Shown here piece after piece: positions 28,757 through 37,769 of a DNA stretch of 46,126 nucleotides. Below the pieces are notes generated by a model. It had not been told where the DNA came from and ran no database searches. It saw nothing but the letters and a program-made list of their open reading frames with translations. The stretch spans positions 1-46,126 of the forward strand of contig QYQL01000129.1 of the NCBI GenBank assembly GCA_007280915.1, given 5' to 3'. Position numbers and translations under genes: made by a program. Source of the stretch: Verrucomicrobiaceae bacterium. Its GTDB lineage: Bacteria; Verrucomicrobiota; Verrucomicrobiia; Chthoniobacterales; Terrimicrobiaceae. How positions within the stretch are numbered: the first letter of the stretch is position 1; each line of letters begins with the position of its first letter.

Positions 28757-29473
28757 GTGAGCAAGACATCCACGAAAGTGGCCCCCTCGCCGATGAGATC
28801 CTGCTCGGTTGCATTCCTCGGGGTCTGCCTGGCGGGATTGATCGGCTGCGCTCAGGCCGGCAAGACTGCCTCGACCAACGAAACCGATCGTCCGCTCGCC
28901 GGCTACCCTGGGCAGCGGGTGGCATTGATGAAACGGCCCGATACGGTGTGGGCTTCCCGCCGGATCGGCCCGAAAGAGTATTTCGCACAGCCCAACGATT
29001 GGACGTGCAGCGCCTCGTCCTACATCATGGTCTATCGCTCGCTAACGGGACGGGGCATTCCCCTCCGCGAAGTCGTGGCAAGAACCGGCGCACAGAAAGG
29101 CGTGGGCGCGGAAAACAGTCGCGTCGTTGAGGCCATGAAAATGCTGGGACCGAAGTATGAAATCGTTTCCGGCCAGTCGTCGGCCCATCCGGCGGGGGAG
29201 AGCAGAATACAGGACGCGGAAAAGGCCCGCGAGCATGCCACCCTCACACGACTCCTTCGAGAGGGTTACCTGGTCATCTTGAACTTTCGCAACCCGGAGG
29301 ATCATGGCGGGCACTACGGCGTGCTCCAGGGGCTCAATGACAAGGCGATACAGATCGCGGACCCGTATTACGGCCGGATCTCGGTGATGCCATGGAAGAA
29401 TTTCGATTTTCAAAGCGGCTACAGCGACCCGGTTCTCCACGGCTGGTATGTGGCAGTGCGACCGAAGCCCTGA
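28757..29473 (+). CDS. C39-like peptidase-fold lipoprotein
   Basis: A 238-residue exported protein with lipobox LIGC (Cys30 from this start). The mature part carries the C39-type papain-like pattern: Gln78 and Cys84 in YFAQPNDWTCSASS, His186 in DHGGHYGVLQGL and Asp202 in IQIADPYYG, the usual oxyanion Gln and Cys-His-Asp triad. It may cut or bind peptides at the cell surface. No ABC exporter or double-glycine peptide gene is near, unlike bacteriocin C39 enzymes. The start is unsure: a GTG at 28757 follows GAGGGAG closely, while an ATG at 28793 would also give a good lipoprotein signal; a TTG at 28742 would overlap the helicase stop. Confidence 0.78.
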   Translation: MSKTSTKVAPSPMRSCSVAFLGVCLAGLIGCAQAGKTASTNETDRPLAGYPGQRVALMKRPDTVWASRRIGPKEYFAQPNDWTCSASSYIMVYRSLTGRGIPLREVVARTGAQKGVGAENSRVVEAMKMLGPKYEIVSGQSSAHPAGESRIQDAEKAREHATLTRLLREGYLVILNFRNPEDHGGHYGVLQGLNDKAIQIADPYYGRISVMPWKNFDFQSGYSDPVLHGWYVAVRPKP

Positions 29474-29476
29474 CTT

Positions 29477-31826
<2,350 letters not shown>

Positions 31827-31838
31827 TCCCCACACACC

Positions 31839-32405
31839 ATGAAGAGCAATAAAATGGAATTGTCCGCAAACCAGCGGGAAGAACTTCTCAGCGCATTGGA
31901 AGACCGTTTTGAGAAAAACCTGAACCGCCATAAAGGTATTGAGTGGGCTAAAGTCCGAGCCAAGCTGGAAGCCCATCCGGAAAAGCTGTGGTCGCTTCAG
32001 GAAATGGAATGCGCTGGCGGGGAACCGGATGTGGTGGGGCAGGATACCAAGTCGGGCGAATACGTGTTCTTTGATTGTTCCCCGGAAACCCCCAAAGGCC
32101 GCACCAGTGTTTGTTACGACCGGGAAGGGCTGGAATCGCGGAAGGAGCATCGCCCGAAAACCACCGCAATGGACATGACTGCGGCCATGGGCATCGGGCT
32201 TTTGACGGAGGAGGAATATTTTGCACTTCAAAAGCTGGGCGAGTTCGATACGAAGACGTCGAGTTGGCTCGCCACCCCTGCGGAGATCCGGGAGCGCGGC
32301 GGCGCGCTTTACGGCGAGCGACGCTACGGCCGCATCTTCGTGGGCCACAACGGTGCGCAGTCCTACTATGCCGTCCGGGGTTTCCGTGGCTCGCTCAGGG
32401 TCTGA
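31839..32405 (+). CDS. DUF4256 family protein
   Basis: A 188-residue soluble protein matching DUF4256 along its length: the GGEPDVVGQDTKSGEYVFFDCSPETPKGR block near 60-88, CYDREGLESRKEHRP, the AMDMTAAMGIGLLTEEEYFALQKLGEFDTKTSSWLATP block, and the C-terminal VGHNGAQSYYAVRGFRGSLRV. The function is unknown; no catalytic motif stands out to me. A second ATG 15 bases on could also start it. It directly follows katG (12 bases), so it may be co-transcribed and used under oxidative conditions, but this is inferred only from position. Confidence 0.9.
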   Translation: MKSNKMELSANQREELLSALEDRFEKNLNRHKGIEWAKVRAKLEAHPEKLWSLQEMECAGGEPDVVGQDTKSGEYVFFDCSPETPKGRTSVCYDREGLESRKEHRPKTTAMDMTAAMGIGLLTEEEYFALQKLGEFDTKTSSWLATPAEIRERGGALYGERRYGRIFVGHNGAQSYYAVRGFRGSLRV

Positions 32406-32440
32406 CGCTTCGTTAATCGGAGCCGACCGCATTTTTATTT

Positions 32441-32467
32441 TGCGACGCTCATAGAGCGCCGCTACAG
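32441..32467 (-). repeat. dispersed palindromic intergenic repeat, copy 4
   Basis: TGCGACGCTCATAGAGCGCC then GCTACAG, 27 bases, the reverse orientation of copy 1. It lies between DUF4256 and the exonuclease gene and differs from the copy at 33298-33324 at one base. Confidence 0.85.
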
Positions 32468-32524
32468 CGGCGGGTTGCTTATCCGTGCAAGACCCTCCAT
32501 AATAAAAGGTCACTTTTCCCCGGA

Positions 32525-33265
32525 ATGCCGAAGTCCTTGTCTCAAAAACCCAAAAAGCTGCGTCCCTCCGCAGCATCTTGGCTCTCCCGGTCGATCTCAC
32601 GGCTGCTTGGCAAGCCGGAAAAATCCGCGCCGAAGCCCAAGCCCGCACGGTCGCATGGCAAGGCCCGGCCGCTCGCACCGACAAAAGCGGAAACGGCACT
32701 TCTGGAGTCTTTTGCCGGGCTTTCCCCGGAACACATCCATGTTCCGAAAACGAAGGCCGAGTGCAAAGCGGCGGCTGAAGAAATTCTTGCGGCAGGAGTT
32801 GCCGGATTTGATACCGAGGCGAAGCCGACATTCCGGGCTGGCGAGAAAAGCAGCGGGCCGCATGTCGTCCAGTTTGCCCTCACGGACAAGGCGTTCATTT
32901 TCCAGCTTCACCGCCACGACTGCCAACAGGTGGCAGCCGAACTCATCGCCTCGGATCGCGTACTGAAAGTGGGCTTTGGATTGAAGAACGATCACGGGCA
33001 GATCCGGAACCGCCTGGGCGTCAAACTCCATGCGGTTGTCGATCTCGACCACATTTTCCGGAAGCGGGGCTACCAGCACCAGATGGGGGTGCGCGCTGCC
33101 ATGGGAGCTGTGCTCAACCTGAGCTTTCCGAAATCCAAGTCCATCACCACCAGCAACTGGGCGGCCAAGGAACTCACCCCTCGTCAGCTCCGCTACGCTG
33201 CCAACGATGCATTCGCCGCCTTGAAGATCATGGAGGCACTGGATCTCAAGCCAGGTGAGATGTAG
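32525..33265 (+). CDS. 3'-5' exonuclease, DEDDy (RNase D-like) family
   Basis: A 246-residue protein with an N-terminal basic, low-complexity part (about 1-55, many Lys/Pro/Arg) and a compact DEDDy exonuclease domain. The four acidic residues are Asp96/Glu98 (GFDTEAKP), Asp156 (GLKNDHGQI) and Asp228 with Tyr224 (RYAANDAFAALKI), the full set for two-metal cleavage. The HRDC domain of true RNase D is absent, so it belongs to the short WRN/RNase-D-like exonucleases, acting on RNA or DNA. The Lys-rich start may help nucleic-acid binding. It stands between two copies of the palindromic repeat. Confidence 0.88.
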   Translation: MPKSLSQKPKKLRPSAASWLSRSISRLLGKPEKSAPKPKPARSHGKARPLAPTKAETALLESFAGLSPEHIHVPKTKAECKAAAEEILAAGVAGFDTEAKPTFRAGEKSSGPHVVQFALTDKAFIFQLHRHDCQQVAAELIASDRVLKVGFGLKNDHGQIRNRLGVKLHAVVDLDHIFRKRGYQHQMGVRAAMGAVLNLSFPKSKSITTSNWAAKELTPRQLRYAANDAFAALKIMEALDLKPGEM

Positions 33266-33297
33266 ACGCGGTCTGCAACTACCGCATTTGTCATTCT

Positions 33298-33324
33298 TGC
33301 GACGCTTATAGAGCGCCGCTACAG
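33298..33324 (-). repeat. dispersed palindromic intergenic repeat, copy 5
   Basis: TGCGACGCTTATAGAGCGCC then GCTACAG, 27 bases, one base different from copy 4. It overlaps the last codon and stop codon (33319-33321) of the beta-lactamase gene, so the repeat supplies that gene's stop. Confidence 0.85.
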
Positions 33325-34071
33325 GAGGAGTTTTTCCACCAGGGCGCGGGCGTTCTTGCCGGTGGCGTCTTGGCCTGTGAGGACGCAGGCGAAGGCGACG
33401 GTTGATTTATCCGAAGTGACGTATCCGACGAACCAGCCTACGGCGGGAGTGTCTTTGCCGGCTCCGCCGGTTCCTGTTTTGCCGAAGAGGGTGCCGCGAG
33501 CAGTCGTTTTGGCGGTCATGATGTCCTTGAGGATCGCGAGGGTATTTTTGGAAAACGGGAGGTCTCCATTGACGAGGCGGCGGATCAGGTCGGCTTGTTC
33601 ATCCGGCGAGATGAGGATGGGTTTGCGGTCGGGAGCAGGCAGCCAGAACACGTCGTTACCTGAGGAGGTGTCCTCATTTCCATACCCGAGCTTGTGGATC
33701 CACCCGTTCATGCGCGCGGGTCCGATTTTCCGGGCGAGAGCCTGGTAGGCCGGCACGCAGGAGAAGGTGTAAGCTTGGCGGAGCGTGAGGTCCTGGTTCC
33801 AGTCATCGATAAACCGCTTCTCGCCATCCCATTTGAAAAATGGCTGTTCCGCGCTGGTCAGGATGCCGGTTTCGAGGCCGATCGCGGTGTTCCAGATCTT
33901 GAACGTGGAGCAGGGTGGGAGCCTCCTGGCACAGAGGTCCGGGTTATACCGTTCGGCTTCGCCCGACTTGCAGTCGATCAGCGCGAGCGCGCCCTGATGA
34001 CCCACGAAAGCCTTTGTGAAAGCAGCTTCCGGAAGATGCAGAAGTGCCGCGGCGAGGAGAGCCGGGATCAT
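33319..34071 (-). CDS. class D (OXA-type) beta-lactamase
   Basis: A 250-residue serine beta-lactamase. Class D marks are complete: Ser55-Thr-Phe-Lys58 (CSTFK, active Ser and the lysine that is carboxylated in OXA enzymes), Ser104-Cys-Val106 (SxV), Tyr130-Gly-Asn132 and Lys198-Thr-Gly200. A Trp143 near the omega region fits the residue that stabilises the carboxylated lysine. A short hydrophobic N-terminus (MIPALLAAALLHLPEAAF) suggests export. The start at 34071 overlaps the phnA stop (ATGA). The gene looks chromosomal, with no integron or IS nearby. Whether it hydrolyses clinically used drugs cannot be told from sequence. Confidence 0.94.
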   Translation of the reverse strand: MIPALLAAALLHLPEAAFTKAFVGHQGALALIDCKSGEAERYNPDLCARRLPPCSTFKIWNTAIGLETGILTSAEQPFFKWDGEKRFIDDWNQDLTLRQAYTFSCVPAYQALARKIGPARMNGWIHKLGYGNEDTSSGNDVFWLPAPDRKPILISPDEQADLIRRLVNGDLPFSKNTLAILKDIMTAKTTARGTLFGKTGTGGAGKDTPAVGWFVGYVTSDKSTVAFACVLTGQDATGKNARALVEKLLL

Positions 34072-34391
34072 GCCTTCTTCACGAAGCAGGCCTTGAGGCC
34101 GACGGCAATGCCGTCCACCTTGCAGTCGATCTCGTGATCGCCGTCCACCAGGCGGATCGGTTTTGATTTCGACCCGCCCTTGAGCACCTGCGCGCCTTTC
34201 AGCGGCAGATCCTTGATGAGGATGACGCAATCGCCGTCGGCGAGGACGTTTCCGTGGGCATCCTTGACGATGCGCTCTGAAGGCGGCTGCTCCTCCTTTT
34301 CCCACTCATGCCCGCATGTCATGCACTCCCATTTTTCGGCGTGTTCGAGGATTTCGTTCATCTCGCACATCGGGCAGGCAGGTTTGCTCAT
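34068..34391 (-). CDS. PhnA/YjdM-type zinc-ribbon protein
   Basis: A 107-residue protein with an N-terminal zinc ribbon (Cys6, Cys9, Cys23, Cys26 in CPMC and CMTCGHEW) followed by the PhnA domain (VKDAHGNVLADGDCVILIKDLPLKG...LVDGDHEIDCKVDGIAVGLKACFVKK). YjdM proteins were once thought to be phosphonoacetate hydrolases, but they are not needed for phosphonate use, so the role is open. No phn genes are around. It is coupled by ATGA overlap to the class D beta-lactamase and follows a 73-residue gene by 31 bases. Confidence 0.93.
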   Translation of the reverse strand: MSKPACPMCEMNEILEHAEKWECMTCGHEWEKEEQPPSERIVKDAHGNVLADGDCVILIKDLPLKGAQVLKGGSKSKPIRLVDGDHEIDCKVDGIAVGLKACFVKKA

Positions 34392-34422
34392 GGCGCATCC
34401 TAGCCGGTCCCGGCGGCGGGAT

Positions 34423-34644
34423 TCAAGAGTCCGCTTGTCCGCAGATGGCGAGTGCTTGTTCCCGGGTGAGCAACGCTGCGTTTTTTATGAGGCGGCAGAA
34501 TTCCTTTTTGCTCACATGGTGGTGCAGGCCATCCGCCGATTTGAGGTCGGCGAGCGACTTGTATTCCACCTCCAGGCGTTCGAGGCGGACGATCCGCAGG
34601 TAGGCGTCACCGGCTTTCCAGATCTGATTCTGCTCCAGCTTCAT
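34423..34644 (-). CDS. small conserved-looking protein of unknown function
   Basis: A 73-residue soluble protein. It begins MKLEQNQIWKAGDAYLRIVRLERLEVEYKSL-like and has a C-terminal KKEFCRLIKNAALL stretch. The opening (QIWKxG..YLRIVRLER) hints at a small beta-barrel fold, and a His-rich link (LHHHVSKKEF) joins it to the helix. I know no named family. It lies 31 bases after the VOC gene and 31 bases before phnA on the same strand, in an operon-like row. Confidence 0.65.
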   Translation of the reverse strand: MKLEQNQIWKAGDAYLRIVRLERLEVEYKSLADLKSADGLHHHVSKKEFCRLIKNAALLTREQALAICGQADS

Positions 34645-34675
34645 TGGTTGGAAAGCCGCGTGAGGACCGGGCGCA

Positions 34676-35089
34676 TCAAGGCGCCTGCTTCGGGAATTCG
34701 TGGAGTCCGATCACCGCCCCCTGCGGGTCCTTGATGACGGTGATGCGGCCGACTTCGCCGATGGGCATCACGGGAACGATGACGGTCGCTCCGAGCCCGA
34801 TGGCATTCGCCAGCGAGGCGTCGGCATCCTCGACGACGACGTAGGGGATCCAATGGGTGGGAGCTTCCGGGTGCATCGGAGCAACCATGCCGCCGACTCC
34901 CATCTCATCGTCCTCTCCGTTTTTGAAAATCATATAGGGCGGTGCGCATTCGGGAGCGCCTTTGGGGACGAAGGGAGTTGCCTTCCAGCCGAAGAGCTTT
35001 CCGTAGAAATCCGCAGAATCGGCAGTCTTGGTTGAGATCAGTTCGTTCCAGCTGAATTGGCCGGGTTTGGTGCAGGGAGTGTCGCTCAT
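34676..35089 (-). CDS. VOC family (glyoxalase-like) protein
   Basis: A 137-residue single-domain vicinal-oxygen-chelate protein. Seen: FSWNELISTKTADSADFYGKLFGWKATP near 13-40, HWIPYVVVEDADASLANAIGLGATVIVPVMPIGEVGRITVIKDPQGAVIGLHE near 78-130. This two-beta-alpha-beta-beta-beta form is found in glyoxalases, extradiol dioxygenases and antibiotic-binding proteins; the substrate is not defined. The metal ligands are not obvious beyond the C-terminal Glu. It is first of the minus-strand row with the 73-residue gene, phnA and class D beta-lactamase. Confidence 0.88.
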   Translation of the reverse strand: MSDTPCTKPGQFSWNELISTKTADSADFYGKLFGWKATPFVPKGAPECAPPYMIFKNGEDDEMGVGGMVAPMHPEAPTHWIPYVVVEDADASLANAIGLGATVIVPVMPIGEVGRITVIKDPQGAVIGLHEFPKQAP

Positions 35090-35153
35090 GGGTGTTTTTA
35101 TGGTTGAAATTTCAAGTGTGCTGTCCGGATGGAGCCGGGCACGACCGCAAGAT

Positions 35154-35174
35154 ATCCGGTTATCCGGATTTTTC
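35154..35174. promoter_or_regulatory. short inverted repeat with T-run upstream of the DUF5069 gene
   Basis: ATCCGG-TTAT-CCGGAT is a perfect 6-bp stem with a 4-base loop, followed by TTTTTC. It lies in the 157-base divergent gap between the VOC and DUF5069 genes. It could be an operator or a weak hairpin acting on upstream transcription. Confidence 0.4.
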
Positions 35175-35246
35175 TCAAGAAAAGTGAAAAATTGTCACTG
35201 GCGCGGCGTTGCGATTCGGGCGAGGGTGCACGCCGGAAAACCCATT

Positions 35247-35696
35247 ATGAACGAAAAACTCAAGCTCCTTGCCAAAGATCTCACCCGTGAATTCCCGCGC
35301 AGCCCCCGCGAAACGCTGGGAGGCTACGTAATCGCCGCCCGAGCGGTTGACAAGTGCCGTGCGGTGCTTGTCGGCACTGCGGCCGATTATCATTCCGGCT
35401 GTCCGGTCGATGACATGTTCCTGAATTTTGCGGAGATTTCCTACGATGCGTTCCGCGATTTTGTGGCGACTGGTGCGACCGATGACGAGATCGCCGCGTG
35501 GATCGAAAAGACCGCCAAACAGCGTCCCCGGATCGAAGTGATACGGTGGAACAACGACCTCCGCGGCAAACGGCTTTGTGAGCTGCCCGACGGCGTGCAG
35601 GAATACCTTGAAGACTACATTCCGCAATTCGTCCCGCGCAACCGGCCGGTCTACGTCTTCTTCGATGTCTACGACCTCGAAGAAGAGCGGATCTGA
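35247..35696 (+). CDS. DUF5069 family protein
   Basis: A 149-residue soluble protein of the DUF5069 family, which is common in Verrucomicrobia and Planctomycetes. Family blocks are LLAKDLTREFPRSPRETLGGYVIAARAVDKCRA near 6-38 and GTAADYHSGCPVDDMFLNFAEISYDAFRDFV near 42-72, plus the ATDDEIAAWIEKTA helix. The function is unknown. The ATG at 35247 is set by the family start MNEKLKLLAKDL; the frame stays open upstream but reads through the VOC promoter area. It stands alone between the VOC row and the GH1 gene. Confidence 0.88.
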   Translation: MNEKLKLLAKDLTREFPRSPRETLGGYVIAARAVDKCRAVLVGTAADYHSGCPVDDMFLNFAEISYDAFRDFVATGATDDEIAAWIEKTAKQRPRIEVIRWNNDLRGKRLCELPDGVQEYLEDYIPQFVPRNRPVYVFFDVYDLEEERI

Positions 35697-35721
35697 GAGC
35701 CGCTGATAAAGCGGCCAGCGG

Positions 35722-37098
35722 CTAGAACGATTTTTGCGGGGCGATTTTCGTCACGGACCCGACCGTCGGGTGGGAGCGGATGATCTCCGAGAACCGGTGG
35801 GCTGATGGCTTGAGCTCTCGCGTCTTTGTCTCCGGATTCATGTGGGCGAGCCCGAAGGTTGCCTTGTAACCGTAGTGCCATTCGTAGTTGTCGGCGAGCG
35901 ACCAAGCGAAGTATCCCCGCACGTCGCTGCCGTCGCGGATGGCGCGCCCGATGGCGGCAAGGTGGTTCTGCATATACCACTCGCGCTTGTCGTCATTGCG
36001 GGTCGCGATGCCGTTTTCGGTGATCATCATCGGCTTGCCATAGCGGGTGGCAACGCGGCGGATTTCCTTGTAGAGCCCGTTCGGATCAATCCGCCAGCCC
36101 ATCATCGTGAAATGCTTTCCGCGCATCGAAGGTCCGGCGAGGAGTGAGATCGGGCCGGGAGCCTGCGAGTAGTAGTAGTTGATCCCGAGAATATCGCAGA
36201 CGTCGTAGATCCGGTCGAGGTGGTCGGTGTTCCCGTGGATCATTGTGTTATAGATCAGTCCGCCCGGGTCGAGCGGAGCGCGCTCCCACCAGGGAAGGGC
36301 TTCGACGCTCACGACCTTCGCCGAGGGTTTGATCGCCTTGATCCGCGCCGCAGCGTCCCGGAACATCCCGGTGCTGGCTTCGATCGCCTTCCAGTAGTGC
36401 CCGATGGCGAGCGTCATTGCGGGCGGCCACTGGGCGACGATGTAGGCTGTCGTGATCTGTCCGTTCGGCTCGTTCTGCGGGGCGTAGAACTTCGTGTAGG
36501 GAGCTGTCGCCCGGACCATTTTTTCCACATACGCGTTCCAACGCTCGCGTGCCATCGGGTGGAGCCAGTTCGACTGACCCGGGTTTTTCTTGTCGTAGAG
36601 CCAGTCCGGGAACGTGAAGTGCCAGAGGCAGACGACCGGCTCGATGCCAAGCTCCTTCAATTTGCGGGCCATGCGGACATATCCGCGGATCGCCTCCTCG
36701 TCGTAGACGCCCGGCTTCGGTTCGACGCGCGCCCACTCGATGCTGAACCGGTAGTGGGTCGGGCGGATCTTCTTCAGCGCCTCAAGGTCCTTTTCAAAAT
36801 CCGTCCAGGTGTAGAGCGCGTTCCCGCGCGGCGGGGCTTTGCCCTGCGAGACGAGCACGTCCCAGTCGGTTGAAAACCATGCCGGCGTTCCCGGCTTCAC
36901 GGCGGGATCTTCGTATTGGTAGCTCGCCGTCGATATTCCCCACGCGAACTTTTCCGCGGGCTTGGCCGTAGGAACTTTTCCGACTTTCGGTGTCGCGTCG
37001 AAGCGGCCGAGCGGATTGATCGGGTTCACGCAGCCTGCAAGAAGGAGGACAGACAAACATGACGCGCCGGAAACTAGCCGAAATGCGATTGGTTTCAT
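35722..37098 (-). CDS. GH1 family glycosidase, lipoprotein (beta-glucosidase-like)
   Basis: A 458-residue GH1 enzyme, a family of beta-glucosidases, beta-galactosidases and related enzymes. The lipobox LLAGC (Cys23) indicates an envelope lipoprotein, unusual because most GH1 enzymes are cytoplasmic. The acid/base is Glu210 (QNEP) and the nucleophile Glu361 (ITENG), both in the right context. Further blocks: FAWGISTASYQYE near 51-63, the THYRFSIEWARVEP block near 114-128, and AWSLADNYEWHYGY near the end. The start at 37098 gives the lipoprotein signal; a long upstream open frame has no signal or family likeness. It likely trims oligosaccharides at the cell surface. Confidence 0.93.
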   Translation of the reverse strand: MKPIAFRLVSGASCLSVLLLAGCVNPINPLGRFDATPKVGKVPTAKPAEKFAWGISTASYQYEDPAVKPGTPAWFSTDWDVLVSQGKAPPRGNALYTWTDFEKDLEALKKIRPTHYRFSIEWARVEPKPGVYDEEAIRGYVRMARKLKELGIEPVVCLWHFTFPDWLYDKKNPGQSNWLHPMARERWNAYVEKMVRATAPYTKFYAPQNEPNGQITTAYIVAQWPPAMTLAIGHYWKAIEASTGMFRDAAARIKAIKPSAKVVSVEALPWWERAPLDPGGLIYNTMIHGNTDHLDRIYDVCDILGINYYYSQAPGPISLLAGPSMRGKHFTMMGWRIDPNGLYKEIRRVATRYGKPMMITENGIATRNDDKREWYMQNHLAAIGRAIRDGSDVRGYFAWSLADNYEWHYGYKATFGLAHMNPETKTRELKPSAHRFSEIIRSHPTVGSVTKIAPQKSF

Positions 37099-37215
37099 TG
37101 CGTGGGAAATAACCGAGAGAGCCACCGGATAGGAAGCCGAAACCTCTGTCAGAGAAAAACAATTGCGGCAAGCTGTCCTGTTTTGCCACAATAACCGCGC
37201 TTCCCAAGCGACCCC

Positions 37216-37740
37216 TTGAATACATTTGTGCTGGAATCCGCAGAGAAAGAACTCACGCGGCATTTGCTGAACGGAAAAAGCGTGCGTTCTCCGAATGGTG
37301 CGAACCGGGTGCGCCATCTGGTTCATGCCGCCCTGATGTCTCCTGCCAACCAGCGGATGTGTCGTCAATACGGGGTGACTGCCCGTGAACTCGCCCTGGC
37401 CTACACGGAAATCGTCGCCGCGATGAAGCAGCCTTTTGTTTCAGGACGGAAGACGCAACTCGCTCCGACGTCCATGTTCTCGAAGCCCGAGGAGTTGGAG
37501 GAGTTTCTGAAGGAGATCCACCGGTCGGCGCACGGCCAGACCGCCCTCCAGCGGCACCTTGCGATTGTCGAGTGTGCAAGGCGCCGGGCTCTTCTCTTCG
37601 CGGATGCCGCTCCCAAGGAGAGCGTCGAGATCACGCGCACAAATCTTCTCAAGGCCTCGCTCGCATCCAACATGCCGATCTTGCTGGTCGGCGTGATCAT
37701 CGTGGTCGCAGGAGTTCTTATCGCCGTTTATCTATCCTGA
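37216..37740 (+). CDS. unknown protein with single C-terminal membrane anchor
   Basis: A 174-residue protein: a mostly helical, charged N-terminal body (HLLNGKSVRSPNGANRVRHLVHAAL; YTEIVAAMKQPFVSGRK) and a C-terminal hydrophobic segment (MPILLVGVIIVVAGVLIAVYLS). No signal peptide, so it may be tail-anchored with the body in the cytoplasm. No family is recognised. The start is uncertain: TTG 37216 or GTG 37228; no ATG is found before residue 41. It is divergent from the GH1 gene and ends 30 bases before the convergent GH106-like gene. Confidence 0.6.
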   Translation: MNTFVLESAEKELTRHLLNGKSVRSPNGANRVRHLVHAALMSPANQRMCRQYGVTARELALAYTEIVAAMKQPFVSGRKTQLAPTSMFSKPEELEEFLKEIHRSAHGQTALQRHLAIVECARRRALLFADAAPKESVEITRTNLLKASLASNMPILLVGVIIVVAGVLIAVYLS

Positions 37741-37769
37741 ATTTCCCCGACGCGTGATTGCCACGCCGC

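Noticed and set aside
33319-34071. Recently acquired resistance cassette (integron or IS-borne)
   Set aside because: No attC site, integrase or IS end is seen, and the gene is translationally coupled to phnA.
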